Shown: positions 1-6,102 of the stretch, piece after piece
Layout of the letters: the number at the start of each line of letters is the position of its first letter
Numbering within the stretch: position 1 is the first letter of the stretch
Assembly (NCBI GenBank): GCA_023458915.1
Contig: JAEWWM010000007.1
Coordinates: 1-11,499 of the forward strand
DNA length: 11,499 nucleotides
Source of the DNA: Bacillota bacterium
GTDB lineage: Bacteria > Bacillota > Clostridia > Oscillospirales > Acutalibacteraceae
Direction of reading: 5' to 3'
The notes under the pieces: generated by a model
The model's input: the letters and a program-made list of their open reading frames with translations, nothing else
Databases searched by the model: none
Told to the model about the DNA's origin: nothing
Made by a program: the position numbers and the translations under genes

Positions 1-56
1 ACGCGGGGGATTCGCAACTAAAAACAAGTATGCACTTAATAATAAAAAGTAAGTAG
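1..56 (+). other. Possible 3' end of an off-window plus-strand gene
   Basis: Two plus frames are open from the window edge and close just before a terminator. One ends in TAA at 50-52 (tail ...FATKNKYALNNKK), the other in TAG at 54-56 (tail ...GDSQLKTSMHLIIKSK). Either could be the C-terminus of an upstream gene, since a stop directly before a terminator hairpin is the usual layout. I cannot choose a frame or name a family from so few residues. Confidence 0.3.
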
Positions 57-60
57 CAAA

Positions 61-95
61 AAAACACTTCCTGATTGTGCAAGAAGTGTTTTTTT
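61..95 (+). terminator. Bidirectional intrinsic terminator
   Basis: A perfect 10-bp stem (61-70 with 83-92) closes a 12-base loop. On the plus strand it runs into T's (91-95). On the minus strand it also runs into a T-tract (complement of the A's at 58-64). It can therefore end an off-window plus-strand gene and also the minus-strand coiled-coil gene that stops at 175. Confidence 0.8.
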
Positions 96-106
96 ATAAA
101 TTTAAT

Positions 107-130
107 TATGTCTAAAGGTTTTTGGACATA
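107..130. repeat. Small inverted repeat in the 3' flank of the coiled-coil gene
   Basis: Ten-base arms (107-116 and 121-130) flank a 4-base GGTT loop, with one G-U pair when read as plus-strand RNA and one A-C mismatch when read as minus-strand RNA. It lies between the minus-strand stop codon and the bidirectional terminator. It may stabilise the 3' end of that transcript; no T-tract follows it. Confidence 0.4.
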
Positions 131-174
131 GTAAGTTTTGAAATTAGCTCATTTTTGGAAGAAACGCGTATTGT

Positions 175-1551
175 CTAAATTTTTATTTTTCTCGACAAAG
201 GTGCGTGCTCTTTTACTTTATCTTTACTATATCCTTGAAGCGCTGTTGAGTCTAGCTCCTTATCAAAATTTTCAATACTCTTTTTCGTTTTCAGTGCAGA
301 ATCAACTTGTTTCATACAATAATCACTTAATAAATTAAAAAAATAACGCACCATGGCCACAGCCATAATTAATGGCATATCATAGCCTTCTTTATAATCA
401 CTACCAGTGTTTTTAGTCGCCAGCTCTTTAGCTTTTTTTAAAACTTCACCACTGCAATCCCTGCCATTATTCAAAATCGTATCAGCCGCGCTACTAATTC
501 TTTTTGCATTTTCTGCAACTGCTTCATAATATTTTACTTTATTTTCTAAATCTAGCTTAAGCTCACGCCTTAATTTCATATACTCATCAAAATTATCCAT
601 ATATTCGCCAAAATCCGATTTTTTTTCACTAAGTTTTCCGATGTCACCTTCAAATTGCTCTTTACTTTTCTGCTTATTTTCTCGCTTTTGATTTATTTCC
701 TTTGTCTTTAAATTTAATTCTTCTTGAAGTTTTTTAAGCGACTTATCAATAGTTTTAATATCTTTATCAAAATTTTCGGCCTCTTTTTTTCTTATATTTC
801 CTTTCCATTCTTCTCTCTCTTTTTTATTTTGATTAAGAAATTCATAAAATTTTTTGGCCTCCGTTGATTCCTTACTGATATGCCATATCCATTTATATTT
901 ACCTGACATTAATTTTTCTTTTTCCTCCTTATCTAATTCTTTGATAGTAGCATATTTTCCCAATGCTCCCTTTGCTTTCTGTTCATATTGCATCTCTTCG
1001 AATTTTGCCCTAGTATCAGTTTTTTTGTTCTTTCTATCAATCTTTTCTTTTTTAGATTTTTCTAAATCTGTAATTTGTTTTTTTAATTTTTTTATTTCTT
1101 CATCATTTATGGCTGCACCAGCGTTTTTACGTAAAGTTTCCAGATTTTTTTTGCTTTTTTCAATATTATCTTTGTTTTTTTTCAAAAAATTAGATACTAT
1201 GTTAAATTCTTCTTCATCATTTGTGACTGCAGTTCTGGCTTTTTCTGCAGGAGCCCAATTTTTTTCTATAATTTTGCGGCATTTATCAAATCCACTGCGA
1301 AATGTAGTGTAGTCACTCCAAATTTTTTTATGCACGTCATTAGTTCTGGATCTTAACCACGGACCCGCATTTGGATCAAACAGCATAGTGCGAATATCTT
1401 TGATTTTACTAGGTAAATTTTCTAGAAATTTATCAAAATTTTCAGGAAATGAATTTGTAACTTCTATGTCTTCAAGAAATTGCTTCTTTCCGCTAAGTGC
1501 TTTAGCAGCATCGTGAAATTTTTTTGCTGCTCCTAATAATCCTCCTGCCAT
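175..1551 (-). CDS. Unrecognised 458-residue coiled-coil protein
   Basis: I do not recognise a family. The product is lysine- and glutamate-rich, with heptad-like stretches at about residues 110-195 and 235-345 that should form long coiled coils. The N-terminus (MAGGLLGAAKKFHDAAKALS) is mildly amphipathic, with no signal peptide. A hydrophobic patch near residues 393-408 (PLIMAVAMVRYFFNLL) is more likely a buried helix than a sure membrane span. Conserved-looking tryptophan and proline residues around 57-80 suggest a folded N-terminal domain. I chose the ATG at 1551 because GGTGAT lies about 4 bases upstream; an in-frame TTG at 1563 is too close to AAGG to be served by it. The gene is monocistronic, with its own promoter and a downstream terminator, and is divergent from rpmG. 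A structural, scaffold or secreted-effector role is possible, but the sequence does not show which. Confidence 0.85.
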   Translation of the reverse strand: MAGGLLGAAKKFHDAAKALSGKKQFLEDIEVTNSFPENFDKFLENLPSKIKDIRTMLFDPNAGPWLRSRTNDVHKKIWSDYTTFRSGFDKCRKIIEKNWAPAEKARTAVTNDEEEFNIVSNFLKKNKDNIEKSKKNLETLRKNAGAAINDEEIKKLKKQITDLEKSKKEKIDRKNKKTDTRAKFEEMQYEQKAKGALGKYATIKELDKEEKEKLMSGKYKWIWHISKESTEAKKFYEFLNQNKKEREEWKGNIRKKEAENFDKDIKTIDKSLKKLQEELNLKTKEINQKRENKQKSKEQFEGDIGKLSEKKSDFGEYMDNFDEYMKLRRELKLDLENKVKYYEAVAENAKRISSAADTILNNGRDCSGEVLKKAKELATKNTGSDYKEGYDMPLIMAVAMVRYFFNLLSDYCMKQVDSALKTKKSIENFDKELDSTALQGYSKDKVKEHAPLSRKIKI

Positions 1552-1588
1552 AACTATCACCAACCTTAAACTTAATTATTTTTTAGTT

Positions 1589-1616
1589 ATTATACCATAA
1601 ATTTATTAAAAATCAA
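1589..1616 (-). promoter_or_regulatory. Extended -10 promoter of the coiled-coil gene
   Basis: On the minus strand a perfect TATAAT (1589-1594) is preceded by TG one base upstream, giving the extended -10 form TGnTATAAT. A TTGATT -35-like box (1611-1616) lies 16 bases upstream. Expected transcription start is near 1582, about 30 bases before the ATG. Confidence 0.7.
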
Positions 1617-1686
1617 GACTAATTTTTGAGCATTTTGCCAAATTCAATACTTATAAAAAGCTGACTTTCATTTGCACTTATATTGC

Positions 1687-1715
1687 TTGACTTAAAATAG
1701 GTATCATGTTACAAT
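1687..1715 (+). promoter_or_regulatory. Promoter of the rpmG-secE-nusG-rplK-rplA operon
   Basis: TTGACT (1687-1692) and TACAAT (1710-1715) are separated by exactly 17 bases, a near-consensus housekeeping sigma-70/SigA-type promoter. Transcription would begin near 1722, leaving a leader of about 77 bases before rpmG. No other convincing promoter is seen before rplK. Confidence 0.8.
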
Positions 1716-1798
1716 TTTATCACCTCGAAAAGGGGTTTATTTTTTGTACCCTTCTAAGAGGGAGGCTAAAATATTCCGAAATACCGGGAGGTGCCGTA

Positions 1799-1948
1799 AT
1801 GAGAGTAAAAGTAACACTGGCATGTACTGAGTGCAAACAGCGAAACTACGATACTACAAAAAACAAGAAGAATAATCCCGACAGGCTTGAAATGAAAAAG
1901 CACTGCCGTTTTTGTAGGAAACATACTCTGCACAAAGAAACGAAGTAA
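1799..1948 (+). CDS. rpmG: 50S ribosomal protein L33
   Basis: This is a 49-residue protein of the large ribosomal subunit. It carries the four-cysteine zinc-ribbon pattern of the zinc-binding L33 type: C9-x2-C12 and C36-x2-C39. The frame is open further upstream to an ATG at 1706, but that ATG overlaps the -10 box; the ATG at 1799 has a GGGAGGTG SD 7 bases before it and gives the normal family length. It is first in the operon, followed after 21 bases by secE, the standard rpmG-secE-nusG order. The zinc-binding form implies that this copy serves zinc-replete growth; a zinc-free paralogue, if any, would lie elsewhere. Confidence 0.95.
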   Translation: MRVKVTLACTECKQRNYDTTKNKKNNPDRLEMKKHCRFCRKHTLHKETK

Positions 1949-1969
1949 AAGTTTAGGGAGGCAAAACAA

Positions 1970-2191
1970 ATGAGTGAAAAAAAAGTAAATGCACTGGCAA
2001 AAATAAAAAACTTTTTTGTGGACTGTAAAATTGAGCTCAAAAAAATTGTTTGGCCAACTCAAAAAACAGTTTGGAAAAACACCGGAATCGTTCTTGTTAT
2101 GATTTTTATCATGGGTGTTTTTGTTGCGCTTCTTGATGCAGGGCTCATGCAGCTTTTTAGTTTAGTAATGTCAGTTTCAAGTAACAAGTAA
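1970..2191 (+). CDS. secE: Preprotein translocase subunit SecE
   Basis: SecE is the small clamp subunit of the SecYEG protein-export channel in the cytoplasmic membrane. The 73-residue product is the short single-span Gram-positive form: a charged N-terminal amphipathic part, the family motif ELKKIVWP at residues 22-29 (WPT before the membrane), then one transmembrane helix at about 39-65. The ATG has a GGGAGG SD at a normal distance. It lies between rpmG and nusG, where secE sits in nearly all Firmicutes. Confidence 0.96.
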   Translation: MSEKKVNALAKIKNFFVDCKIELKKIVWPTQKTVWKNTGIVLVMIFIMGVFVALLDAGLMQLFSLVMSVSSNK

Positions 2192-2214
2192 AAAAGCCGG
2201 AGGGGAAATTAAGA

Positions 2215-2736
2215 ATGTCTGAAGAAGCCAAATGGTATGTGGTACATACTTATTCCGGCTACGAAAACAAAGTCGCTTCAAATCTTGAAAAAACTATTGA
2301 AAATCGTGGAATTCGGGATGTAATTCAAGAAATCAAAGTGCCAACTGAAATAGTTACGGAAATAAAAGATAGCAAAGAGCGCGAAGTTGAAAGAAAACTT
2401 TTTAATGGATATGTTTTTGTTAAAATGATTTTAAATGACGAATCGTGGTATATTGTAAGCAATATCCGCGGCTGCACAGGATTTGTGGGACATTCGACAA
2501 AACCAATTCCATTATCGCCCGAAGAAGTTAAAAAACTCGGTGTAGAGAAAAAATCGATTAAACTTTCGTATAGTGTTGGAGAATCGGTTAGAATTACAGA
2601 TGGACCTCTTACTAATCTGGTTGGCACAGTTGCCAATATAGATACAGATAAAAAAATCGTTCACGTAATAGTTTCTATGTTCGGCCGCGAAACCTCAGCA
2701 GAATTGGAACTTAACCAAATTGAACCTATAATTTAG
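2215..2736 (+). CDS. nusG: Transcription termination/antitermination factor NusG
   Basis: NusG binds the RNA polymerase clamp and affects pausing, termination and transcription-translation coupling. The 173-residue protein has the usual two domains: an NGN domain (about 1-110, beginning WYVVHTYSGYENKV and including the conserved FNGYVFVKM near 63-71) and a C-terminal KOW domain (about 121-170, GESVRITDGPL...GTVANID...VSMFGRET). Length is typical for Firmicutes. The SD is GGAGGGG. It is co-transcribed with secE after 23 bases and followed by a roughly 115-base gap that holds the first L1-binding hairpin. Confidence 0.97.
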   Translation: MSEEAKWYVVHTYSGYENKVASNLEKTIENRGIRDVIQEIKVPTEIVTEIKDSKEREVERKLFNGYVFVKMILNDESWYIVSNIRGCTGFVGHSTKPIPLSPEEVKKLGVEKKSIKLSYSVGESVRITDGPLTNLVGTVANIDTDKKIVHVIVSMFGRETSAELELNQIEPII

Positions 2737-2791
2737 AATCAAAATTTATGTAAATAGTTAGGTAGATTTTAAAAGCAAAATTCTTTTTCAA

Positions 2792-2831
2792 GTGGGAGGA
2801 ATAAAATAACAGATTATTCCGAGGTTACCAC
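2792..2831 (+). promoter_or_regulatory. L1-binding mRNA hairpin upstream of rplK
   Basis: Outer stem GTGG (2792-2795) with CCAC (2828-2831); inner 7-bp stem GGAATAA (2798-2804) with TTATTCC (2814-2820). They are joined by an asymmetric internal loop with GA on the 5' side and GAGGTTA on the 3' side. This matches the known L1 recognition form (two helices around a GA / GA-rich asymmetric loop) that L1 uses on 23S rRNA and, in studied organisms, on its own operon mRNA. It ends 8 bases before the rplK SD, so bound L1 could block translation. Confidence 0.75.
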
Positions 2832-2851
2832 AAAATTTGGAGGTGCAAAAA

Positions 2852-3277
2852 TTGGCTCAAAAAATCAAAGCAATTGTAAAATTACAAATACCTGCCGGTA
2901 AAGCAACCCCGGCACCGCCTGTAGGCTCTGCATTAGGTCCTCATGGGATTAATATTGTATCATTTACACAGGAATTCAATGAACGCACAAAAAATGACGC
3001 CGGTATGATTATTCCGGTAGTTATGACAATTTATGAAGACCGTTCATTTACTTTTGTAACAAAAACTCCGCCCGCTCCAGTTCTTATTAAAAAAGCAGTG
3101 GGAATTGAATCAGGTTCGGGAGTGCCGAACAAAACAAAGGTCGGAAAAATAACAAAAAAACAAATTGAAGAAATAGCAAAACAAAAAATGCCGGATTTAA
3201 ATGCCGCAAATATGGAATCTGCCATGAGCATGGTAGCGGGTACTGCCAGAAGTATGGGGATAGAAATAGCAGAATAA
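2852..3277 (+). CDS. rplK: 50S ribosomal protein L11
   Basis: L11 forms the GTPase-associated centre of the large subunit with L10 and L7/L12. The 141-residue product has the proline-rich N-terminal motif (LQIPAGKATPAPPVGSALG, 11-29) and a C-terminal RNA-binding domain ending in the family signature (about 106-139). I place the start at the TTG at 2852: a GGAGGTG SD at 2839-2845 sits just before it, the protein then begins AQKIKAIVK as usual, and length equals the family norm. An in-frame TTG at 2837 overlaps the SD and adds five unneeded residues. It is next to rplA, as expected. Confidence 0.97.
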   Translation: MAQKIKAIVKLQIPAGKATPAPPVGSALGPHGINIVSFTQEFNERTKNDAGMIIPVVMTIYEDRSFTFVTKTPPAPVLIKKAVGIESGSGVPNKTKVGKITKKQIEEIAKQKMPDLNAANMESAMSMVAGTARSMGIEIAE

Positions 3278-3293
3278 CTGAAAGATATCCCTC

Positions 3294-3323
3294 AGTGGGA
3301 GGAAAAAATCCGATTTTACCACT
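3294..3323 (+). promoter_or_regulatory. Second L1-binding mRNA hairpin, upstream of rplA
   Basis: Outer stem AGTGG (3294-3298) with CCACT (3319-3323); short inner stem GGA (3301-3303) with TCC (3309-3311); asymmetric loop GA on the 5' side and GATTTTA on the 3' side. The plan is the same as the hairpin before rplK, with a shorter inner helix. It lies just before the rplA SD (AGGAGG at 3330-3335), where L1 binding could repress its own gene. Confidence 0.7.
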
Positions 3324-3340
3324 AATTCAGGAGGAAAATA

Positions 3341-4039
3341 ATGAAACACGGTAAAAAATACATTGAAAGCATAAAATCATACAATCAAACAAATATTTAT
3401 GACGCAAAAGAAGCTATTGAAATATGCATAAAAACCGCAAAAGCCTCTTTTGATGAAACAGTAGAGCTTCATGCAAGGCTTGGCGTAGACTCGCGCCATG
3501 CAGACCAGCAAGTTAGAGGCGCAGTAATTCTTCCCAACGGAACGGGTAAAAAAATCAAAATTTTAGCAATTTGCAAAGGCGACAATGAAAAGCTCGCAAA
3601 AGAGGCAGGAGCTGATTTTGTAGGTGGCGAGGAAATGGCGCAGAAAATTCAAAATGAAAATTGGATGGATTTCGATTTGCTTATCACAACTCCAGATATG
3701 ATGGGAGTAGTTGGAAAGCTCGGTAAAGTTTTAGGGCCAAAAGGACTTATGCCAAATCCAAAAGCCGGAACAGTCGCTGCTGATATAGCAAAAGCAATCA
3801 AAGAAGCTAAAGCCGGAAAAATTGAGTATAGACTAGATAAAACAAACATAATCCACTGCCCTATAGGAAAAATTTCGTTCGGAGCAGAAAAGCTTTATGA
3901 AAACTTTGACGCTTTAATGAGCGCAATAGTCAAAGCAAAACCGGAAGCAAGCAAAGGACAATATATTAAATCCTGCGTAATTTCGTCAACAATGGGTCCT
4001 GGAGTTAAAATCAACACTGGCAAACTTGAAAATATTTAA
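3341..4039 (+). CDS. rplA: 50S ribosomal protein L1
   Basis: L1 builds the mobile L1 stalk that helps release deacylated tRNA, and in many bacteria it is also the translational repressor of the L11-L1 mRNA. The 232-residue product has normal length. The family signature GKLGKVLGPKGLMPNPKAGTV is at about residues 125-145, with further conserved stretches DETVELHARLGVD (38-50) and the C-terminal STMGPGVKIN. ATG start with AGGAGG 5 bases upstream. No terminator follows; the next gene begins about 40 bases downstream. Confidence 0.97.
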   Translation: MKHGKKYIESIKSYNQTNIYDAKEAIEICIKTAKASFDETVELHARLGVDSRHADQQVRGAVILPNGTGKKIKILAICKGDNEKLAKEAGADFVGGEEMAQKIQNENWMDFDLLITTPDMMGVVGKLGKVLGPKGLMPNPKAGTVAADIAKAIKEAKAGKIEYRLDKTNIIHCPIGKISFGAEKLYENFDALMSAIVKAKPEASKGQYIKSCVISSTMGPGVKINTGKLENI

Positions 4040-4080
4040 TTGTCAAAATTTTAATTAAATATCAGGAGCAATATAATTTG

Positions 4081-4461
4081 ATGAGTAAATTAATATTTTC
4101 ACGTCCTGTGTTTGCATGTACAGAAATAGAAAATACAGCAAAATATTATCAAGAAGTTTTGGGTTTCAATATTATAAAAAACAGACTTGATATTAAAGAA
4201 CCACATATTTCTGTGTACCGTGATGATGCTGGCATAATTTTAATAAAAACAAATAGTGAAATAAAATCCAACAAAAAATTGCATGGATATGGTTATGATG
4301 CATATTTTGTTGTAGAAAATATAGAAGAATTATTAAATGAATTTAAAAATAGTGGAGCAAATATTGCAGTAGAATTAAATATCACTGATTATCAGCATAA
4401 AGAGTTTGTCGTTGAAGATATTAATGGACTATACTTAGGTTTTGGAGAGTTTATAGAATAA
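4081..4461 (+). CDS. VOC-fold (glyoxalase/bleomycin-resistance-like) protein
   Basis: The 126-residue product has the two beta-alpha-beta-beta-beta halves of the vicinal oxygen chelate (VOC) fold: RPVFACTEIENTAKYYQEVLGF (about 8-29) opens the first half, and DAYFVVENIEELLNEFKNSG (73-92) the second, with DINGLYLGFGE at the end. The first-strand metal-binding His of classical glyoxalases is absent, though the C-terminal Glu position (E124) remains. A ligand-binding or resistance type without catalytic metal is therefore as likely as an enzyme. Start is ATG 4081, or the adjacent TTG 4078 (AGGAG at 4064-4068 is 9 bases before the TTG, 12 before the ATG). Codons look more AT-rich than in the ribosomal genes beside it. 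A gene here is unusual for this cluster and suggests insertion. Substrate unknown. Confidence 0.88.
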   Translation: MSKLIFSRPVFACTEIENTAKYYQEVLGFNIIKNRLDIKEPHISVYRDDAGIILIKTNSEIKSNKKLHGYGYDAYFVVENIEELLNEFKNSGANIAVELNITDYQHKEFVVEDINGLYLGFGEFIE

Positions 4462-4493
4462 AAATTAATTAAAATCTAATAATTGACAAAATA

Positions 4494-4700
4494 GCAACTC
4501 GGTGGTAAACTTTTATTACTGATTTTCCTAAGACAGCAGGCGCTTTTAAAAGCTTAAATTTTGCCTACCGAGGAAGAAATGCTGAGTTGTGATTAATTTT
4601 ATTTAATATTCACTATAAATTTAAATTATCATTCGCCGGCTTCCTTCTTTATTCTTAAGGGATAATTAGGGAATCGGTGATTTTTTTATTTTATATCTAG
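4494..4700 (+). ncRNA. L10 leader (ribosomal protein autoregulatory RNA)
   Basis: The conserved L10-leader core is visible: CCTAAGACAGCAGG at 4527-4540 and GCCTACCGAGGA at 4563-4574. TTCCT (4525-4529) pairs with AGGAA (4571-4575) around a kink-turn-like internal loop. A closing 10-bp helix pairs 4494-4503 with 4581-4590, with G-U pairs. In other Firmicutes the L10-(L12)4 complex binds this leader and attenuates rplJ-rplL. An attenuator terminator follows within the element, just before the rplJ SD. Confidence 0.9.
4633..4690 (+). terminator. Attenuator terminator of the L10 leader
   Basis: TCGCCGGCTTCC (4633-4644) pairs with GGGAATCGGTGA (4669-4680), with three G-U pairs and one mismatch, and is followed directly by seven T's (4681-4687) and more T-rich sequence. 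It stands 20 bases before the rplJ SD, so it would cut transcription before rplJ unless an alternative leader fold forms. Confidence 0.75.
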
Positions 4701-4717
4701 GCGGAGGTGAATAAAAA

Positions 4718-5248
4718 TTGCCAAGTGCTAAAGCATTAGAACAGAAAAAAGCAGTAGTGAAAGAACTTTCAAAAAAGTTAAAATCTTCATGCGCGGGTGT
4801 TATTGTCAGTTATCAAGGCATAAATGTCGAGGATGACACTAAACTTAGGAAAACACTGCGTGAATCCGGCACTGAATATATGGTTACTAAAAATACCCTT
4901 CTTAAAAGGGCCGCCAAAGACGCCAAAATTGATGGGTTAGACCCAATTTTTGAAGGTTCAACGGCTATAGCAATCAGCGAAAGCGACTATGTTGCGGCAT
5001 CGAAAATACTTTGCGAATTTGCAGAAGGTCATGATTTTTTCAAAATAAAATCAGGCTTTATTGACGGTAACGTAATAAGCGCAAAAGAAGTCATAAGTCT
5101 TGCTAAACTCCCACCAAGGGAAGTACTTATCGCCCAAGCGCTCGGTGGCTTGAACGCTCCTCTAACAGGTTTTGCCACAGTTTTAAACGGCACGCTCAAA
5201 GGTCTTGTTGTAGCGCTAAATGCAATTGCTGAAAAGCAGAGTGCTTAA
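4718..5248 (+). CDS. rplJ: 50S ribosomal protein L10
   Basis: L10 anchors the L7/L12 dimers to the ribosome stalk base. The 176-residue protein has the N-terminal rRNA/L11-binding domain (KNTLLKRAAKDA near 58-69, LAKLPPREVL near 128-137) and a C-terminal helix (about 138-176) that holds the L7/L12 dimers. The start is a TTG at 4718 with a full GGAGGTGA SD at 4703-4710; the sequence then reads PSAKALEQKK, as in relatives. It is preceded by the L10 leader and followed after about 50 bases by rplL. Confidence 0.97.
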   Translation: MPSAKALEQKKAVVKELSKKLKSSCAGVIVSYQGINVEDDTKLRKTLRESGTEYMVTKNTLLKRAAKDAKIDGLDPIFEGSTAIAISESDYVAASKILCEFAEGHDFFKIKSGFIDGNVISAKEVISLAKLPPREVLIAQALGGLNAPLTGFATVLNGTLKGLVVALNAIAEKQSA

Positions 5249-5299
5249 CAAAAAATCTAAATCAAAAATTTTAAAGTCAAATTTTGGAGGTAAATAGTA

Positions 5300-5683
5300 A
5301 TGTCAGATAAAGTAACAAAATTAATTGAAGATGTAAAATCCTTAACCGTTCTTGAACTCAGTGAACTCGTAAAAGCTCTTGAAGAAGAATTTGGAGTATC
5401 CGCAGCAGCTCCTGTAGCAGTTGCAGCAGCTCCGGCGGCAGGCGGAGCTGCTGCTGCAGGTGTAGAAGAAAAAACTGAGTTTGATGTAATATTAAAATCA
5501 AGCGGAGAAAATAAAATTAAAGTCGTTAAAATTGTTAAGGATATAACCGGTCTTGGACTTAAAGAAGCAAAAGCAATTGTCGACGAAGCTCCTAAAGCTG
5601 TGAAAGAAAAAGTCAATAAAGAAACAGCCGAGGACCTCAAAAAACAACTCGAAGAACTCGGAGCACAAGTTGAGATAAAATAA
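5300..5683 (+). CDS. rplL: 50S ribosomal protein L7/L12
   Basis: L7/L12 is the multi-copy stalk protein that recruits translational GTPases. The 127-residue product has the expected parts: N-terminal dimerisation domain (1-33), an alanine-rich flexible hinge (about 35-55), and the globular C-terminal domain (58-127) with KVVKIVKDITGLGLKEAKAIVDEAP, the factor-binding face. ATG start with TTTGGAGGT upstream. It ends at a hairpin whose stem starts within the stop codon. Uncommonly, rpoB does not follow. Confidence 0.98.
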   Translation: MSDKVTKLIEDVKSLTVLELSELVKALEEEFGVSAAAPVAVAAAPAAGGAAAAGVEEKTEFDVILKSSGENKIKVVKIVKDITGLGLKEAKAIVDEAPKAVKEKVNKETAEDLKKQLEELGAQVEIK

Positions 5684-5712
5684 GTAGGCACATATTTCTT
5701 GTGTCTACTTTG
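5682..5712 (+). terminator. Terminator hairpin after rplL, possibly bidirectional
   Basis: An 11-bp stem (5682-5692 with 5700-5710, one G-U) closes a 7-base loop and begins at the last two bases of the rplL stop codon. The plus-strand tail (TTGTTATGTTA) is only moderately T-rich; the minus-strand tail (TATTTTATC) is also T-rich, so it could end transcripts from both sides. Confidence 0.65.
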
Positions 5713-5805
5713 TTATGTTATGAGTACAGATTTTTGTTCCCCCGGGCTTTTTTATTCTATAAAAAGCGCGACACCTGCACTCTTTATTAACTAGCTATCT
5801 ATAAA
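5711..5805. other. Intergenic stretch with no gene seen
   Basis: It contains GCTTTTT (5748-5754) and AAAAAGC (5761-5767) as a short inverted repeat next to a CCCCCGGG run, with no clear promoter. This is where rpoB would be expected in many Firmicutes; no trace of rpoB coding is seen. Confidence 0.4.
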
Positions 5806-5967
5806 TTAACTACATGAACAACGCGGTTTTTTATGCCGTGGGAAAAATTTACCGCAGCGTATTCTGCCTTTAAATGACTCTCTACAAAATACATTTGTTG
5901 CAATGCACCTTAAATCTCGCAGGCTATTTATTCCGCGATTCCCAAATATTTCACAATCCCTACACAT
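5806..5967 (-). CDS. Small cysteine-rich basic protein, hypothetical
   Basis: A 53-residue ORF beginning MCRDCEIFGNRGINSLRDLR and ending KKPRCSCS. It holds seven cysteines (2, 5, 21, 28, 38, 50, 52), including C-x2-C at the start and C-x-C at the end, and many Arg/Lys. I recognise no family; zinc or nucleic-acid binding is a guess from composition only. I chose the ATG at 5967 because AAGGAGTGG lies 5-14 bases upstream; the frame extends to an ATG at 6006 that has no SD. No clear promoter is seen. It lies between the ftsZ terminator and the rplL hairpin, which could end its transcript. The good SD argues for a real gene, but it could still be a chance ORF or part of an RNA. Confidence 0.5.
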   Translation of the reverse strand: MCRDCEIFGNRGINSLRDLRCIATNVFCRESFKGRIRCGKFFPRHKKPRCSCS

Positions 5968-6039
5968 TTTTGACCACTCCTTATGAGAATTCGTAAAAAT
6001 TCCCATAATCCATCATATGCTGGAAAGTTAATAATGTGA

Positions 6040-6091
6040 TTTTTAAATAAAAAAATTCTGCGTACGATAACTTTTACCGTACGTAGAATTT
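6040..6091 (-). terminator. ftsZ terminator
   Basis: Fourteen-base arms (6053-6066 and 6078-6091) pair with a single A-C mismatch around an 11-base loop. Read on the minus strand the stem is followed by TTTTTTTATTT. It begins 12 bases after the ftsZ stop codon and would separate ftsZ from the small cysteine-rich ORF downstream. Confidence 0.85.
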
Positions 6092-6102
6092 AAAAGTTTT
6101 AT

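Noticed and set aside
854..1312. Plus-strand hydrophobic ORF opposite the coiled-coil gene
   Set aside because: The Phe/Ser/Leu-rich product is what Lys/Glu-rich codons give on the other strand; no SD.
1706..1798. Longer rpmG frame starting at ATG 1706
   Set aside because: That ATG overlaps the -10 box and has no SD; ATG 1799 has a strong SD and gives the normal L33 length.
1776..1800. Eight-codon leader peptide starting at an ATT after the SD-like GGGAGG and ending in a stop that overlaps the rpmG ATG
   Set aside because: ATT starts are very rare and nothing else supports it.
2837..2851. Earlier in-frame TTG for rplK
   Set aside because: It overlaps the SD that serves TTG 2852 and adds residues absent from the family.
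4483..4511. TTGACA-17-TAAACT as the rplJ promoter
   Set aside because: It would begin transcripts inside the L10 leader and lose the 5' arm of its closing helix, so it is kept only as a question.
5257..5691. Alanine/serine-rich minus-strand ORF opposite rplL
   Set aside because: It is the antisense shadow of the alanine-rich L7/L12 hinge, with no SD and no family likeness.
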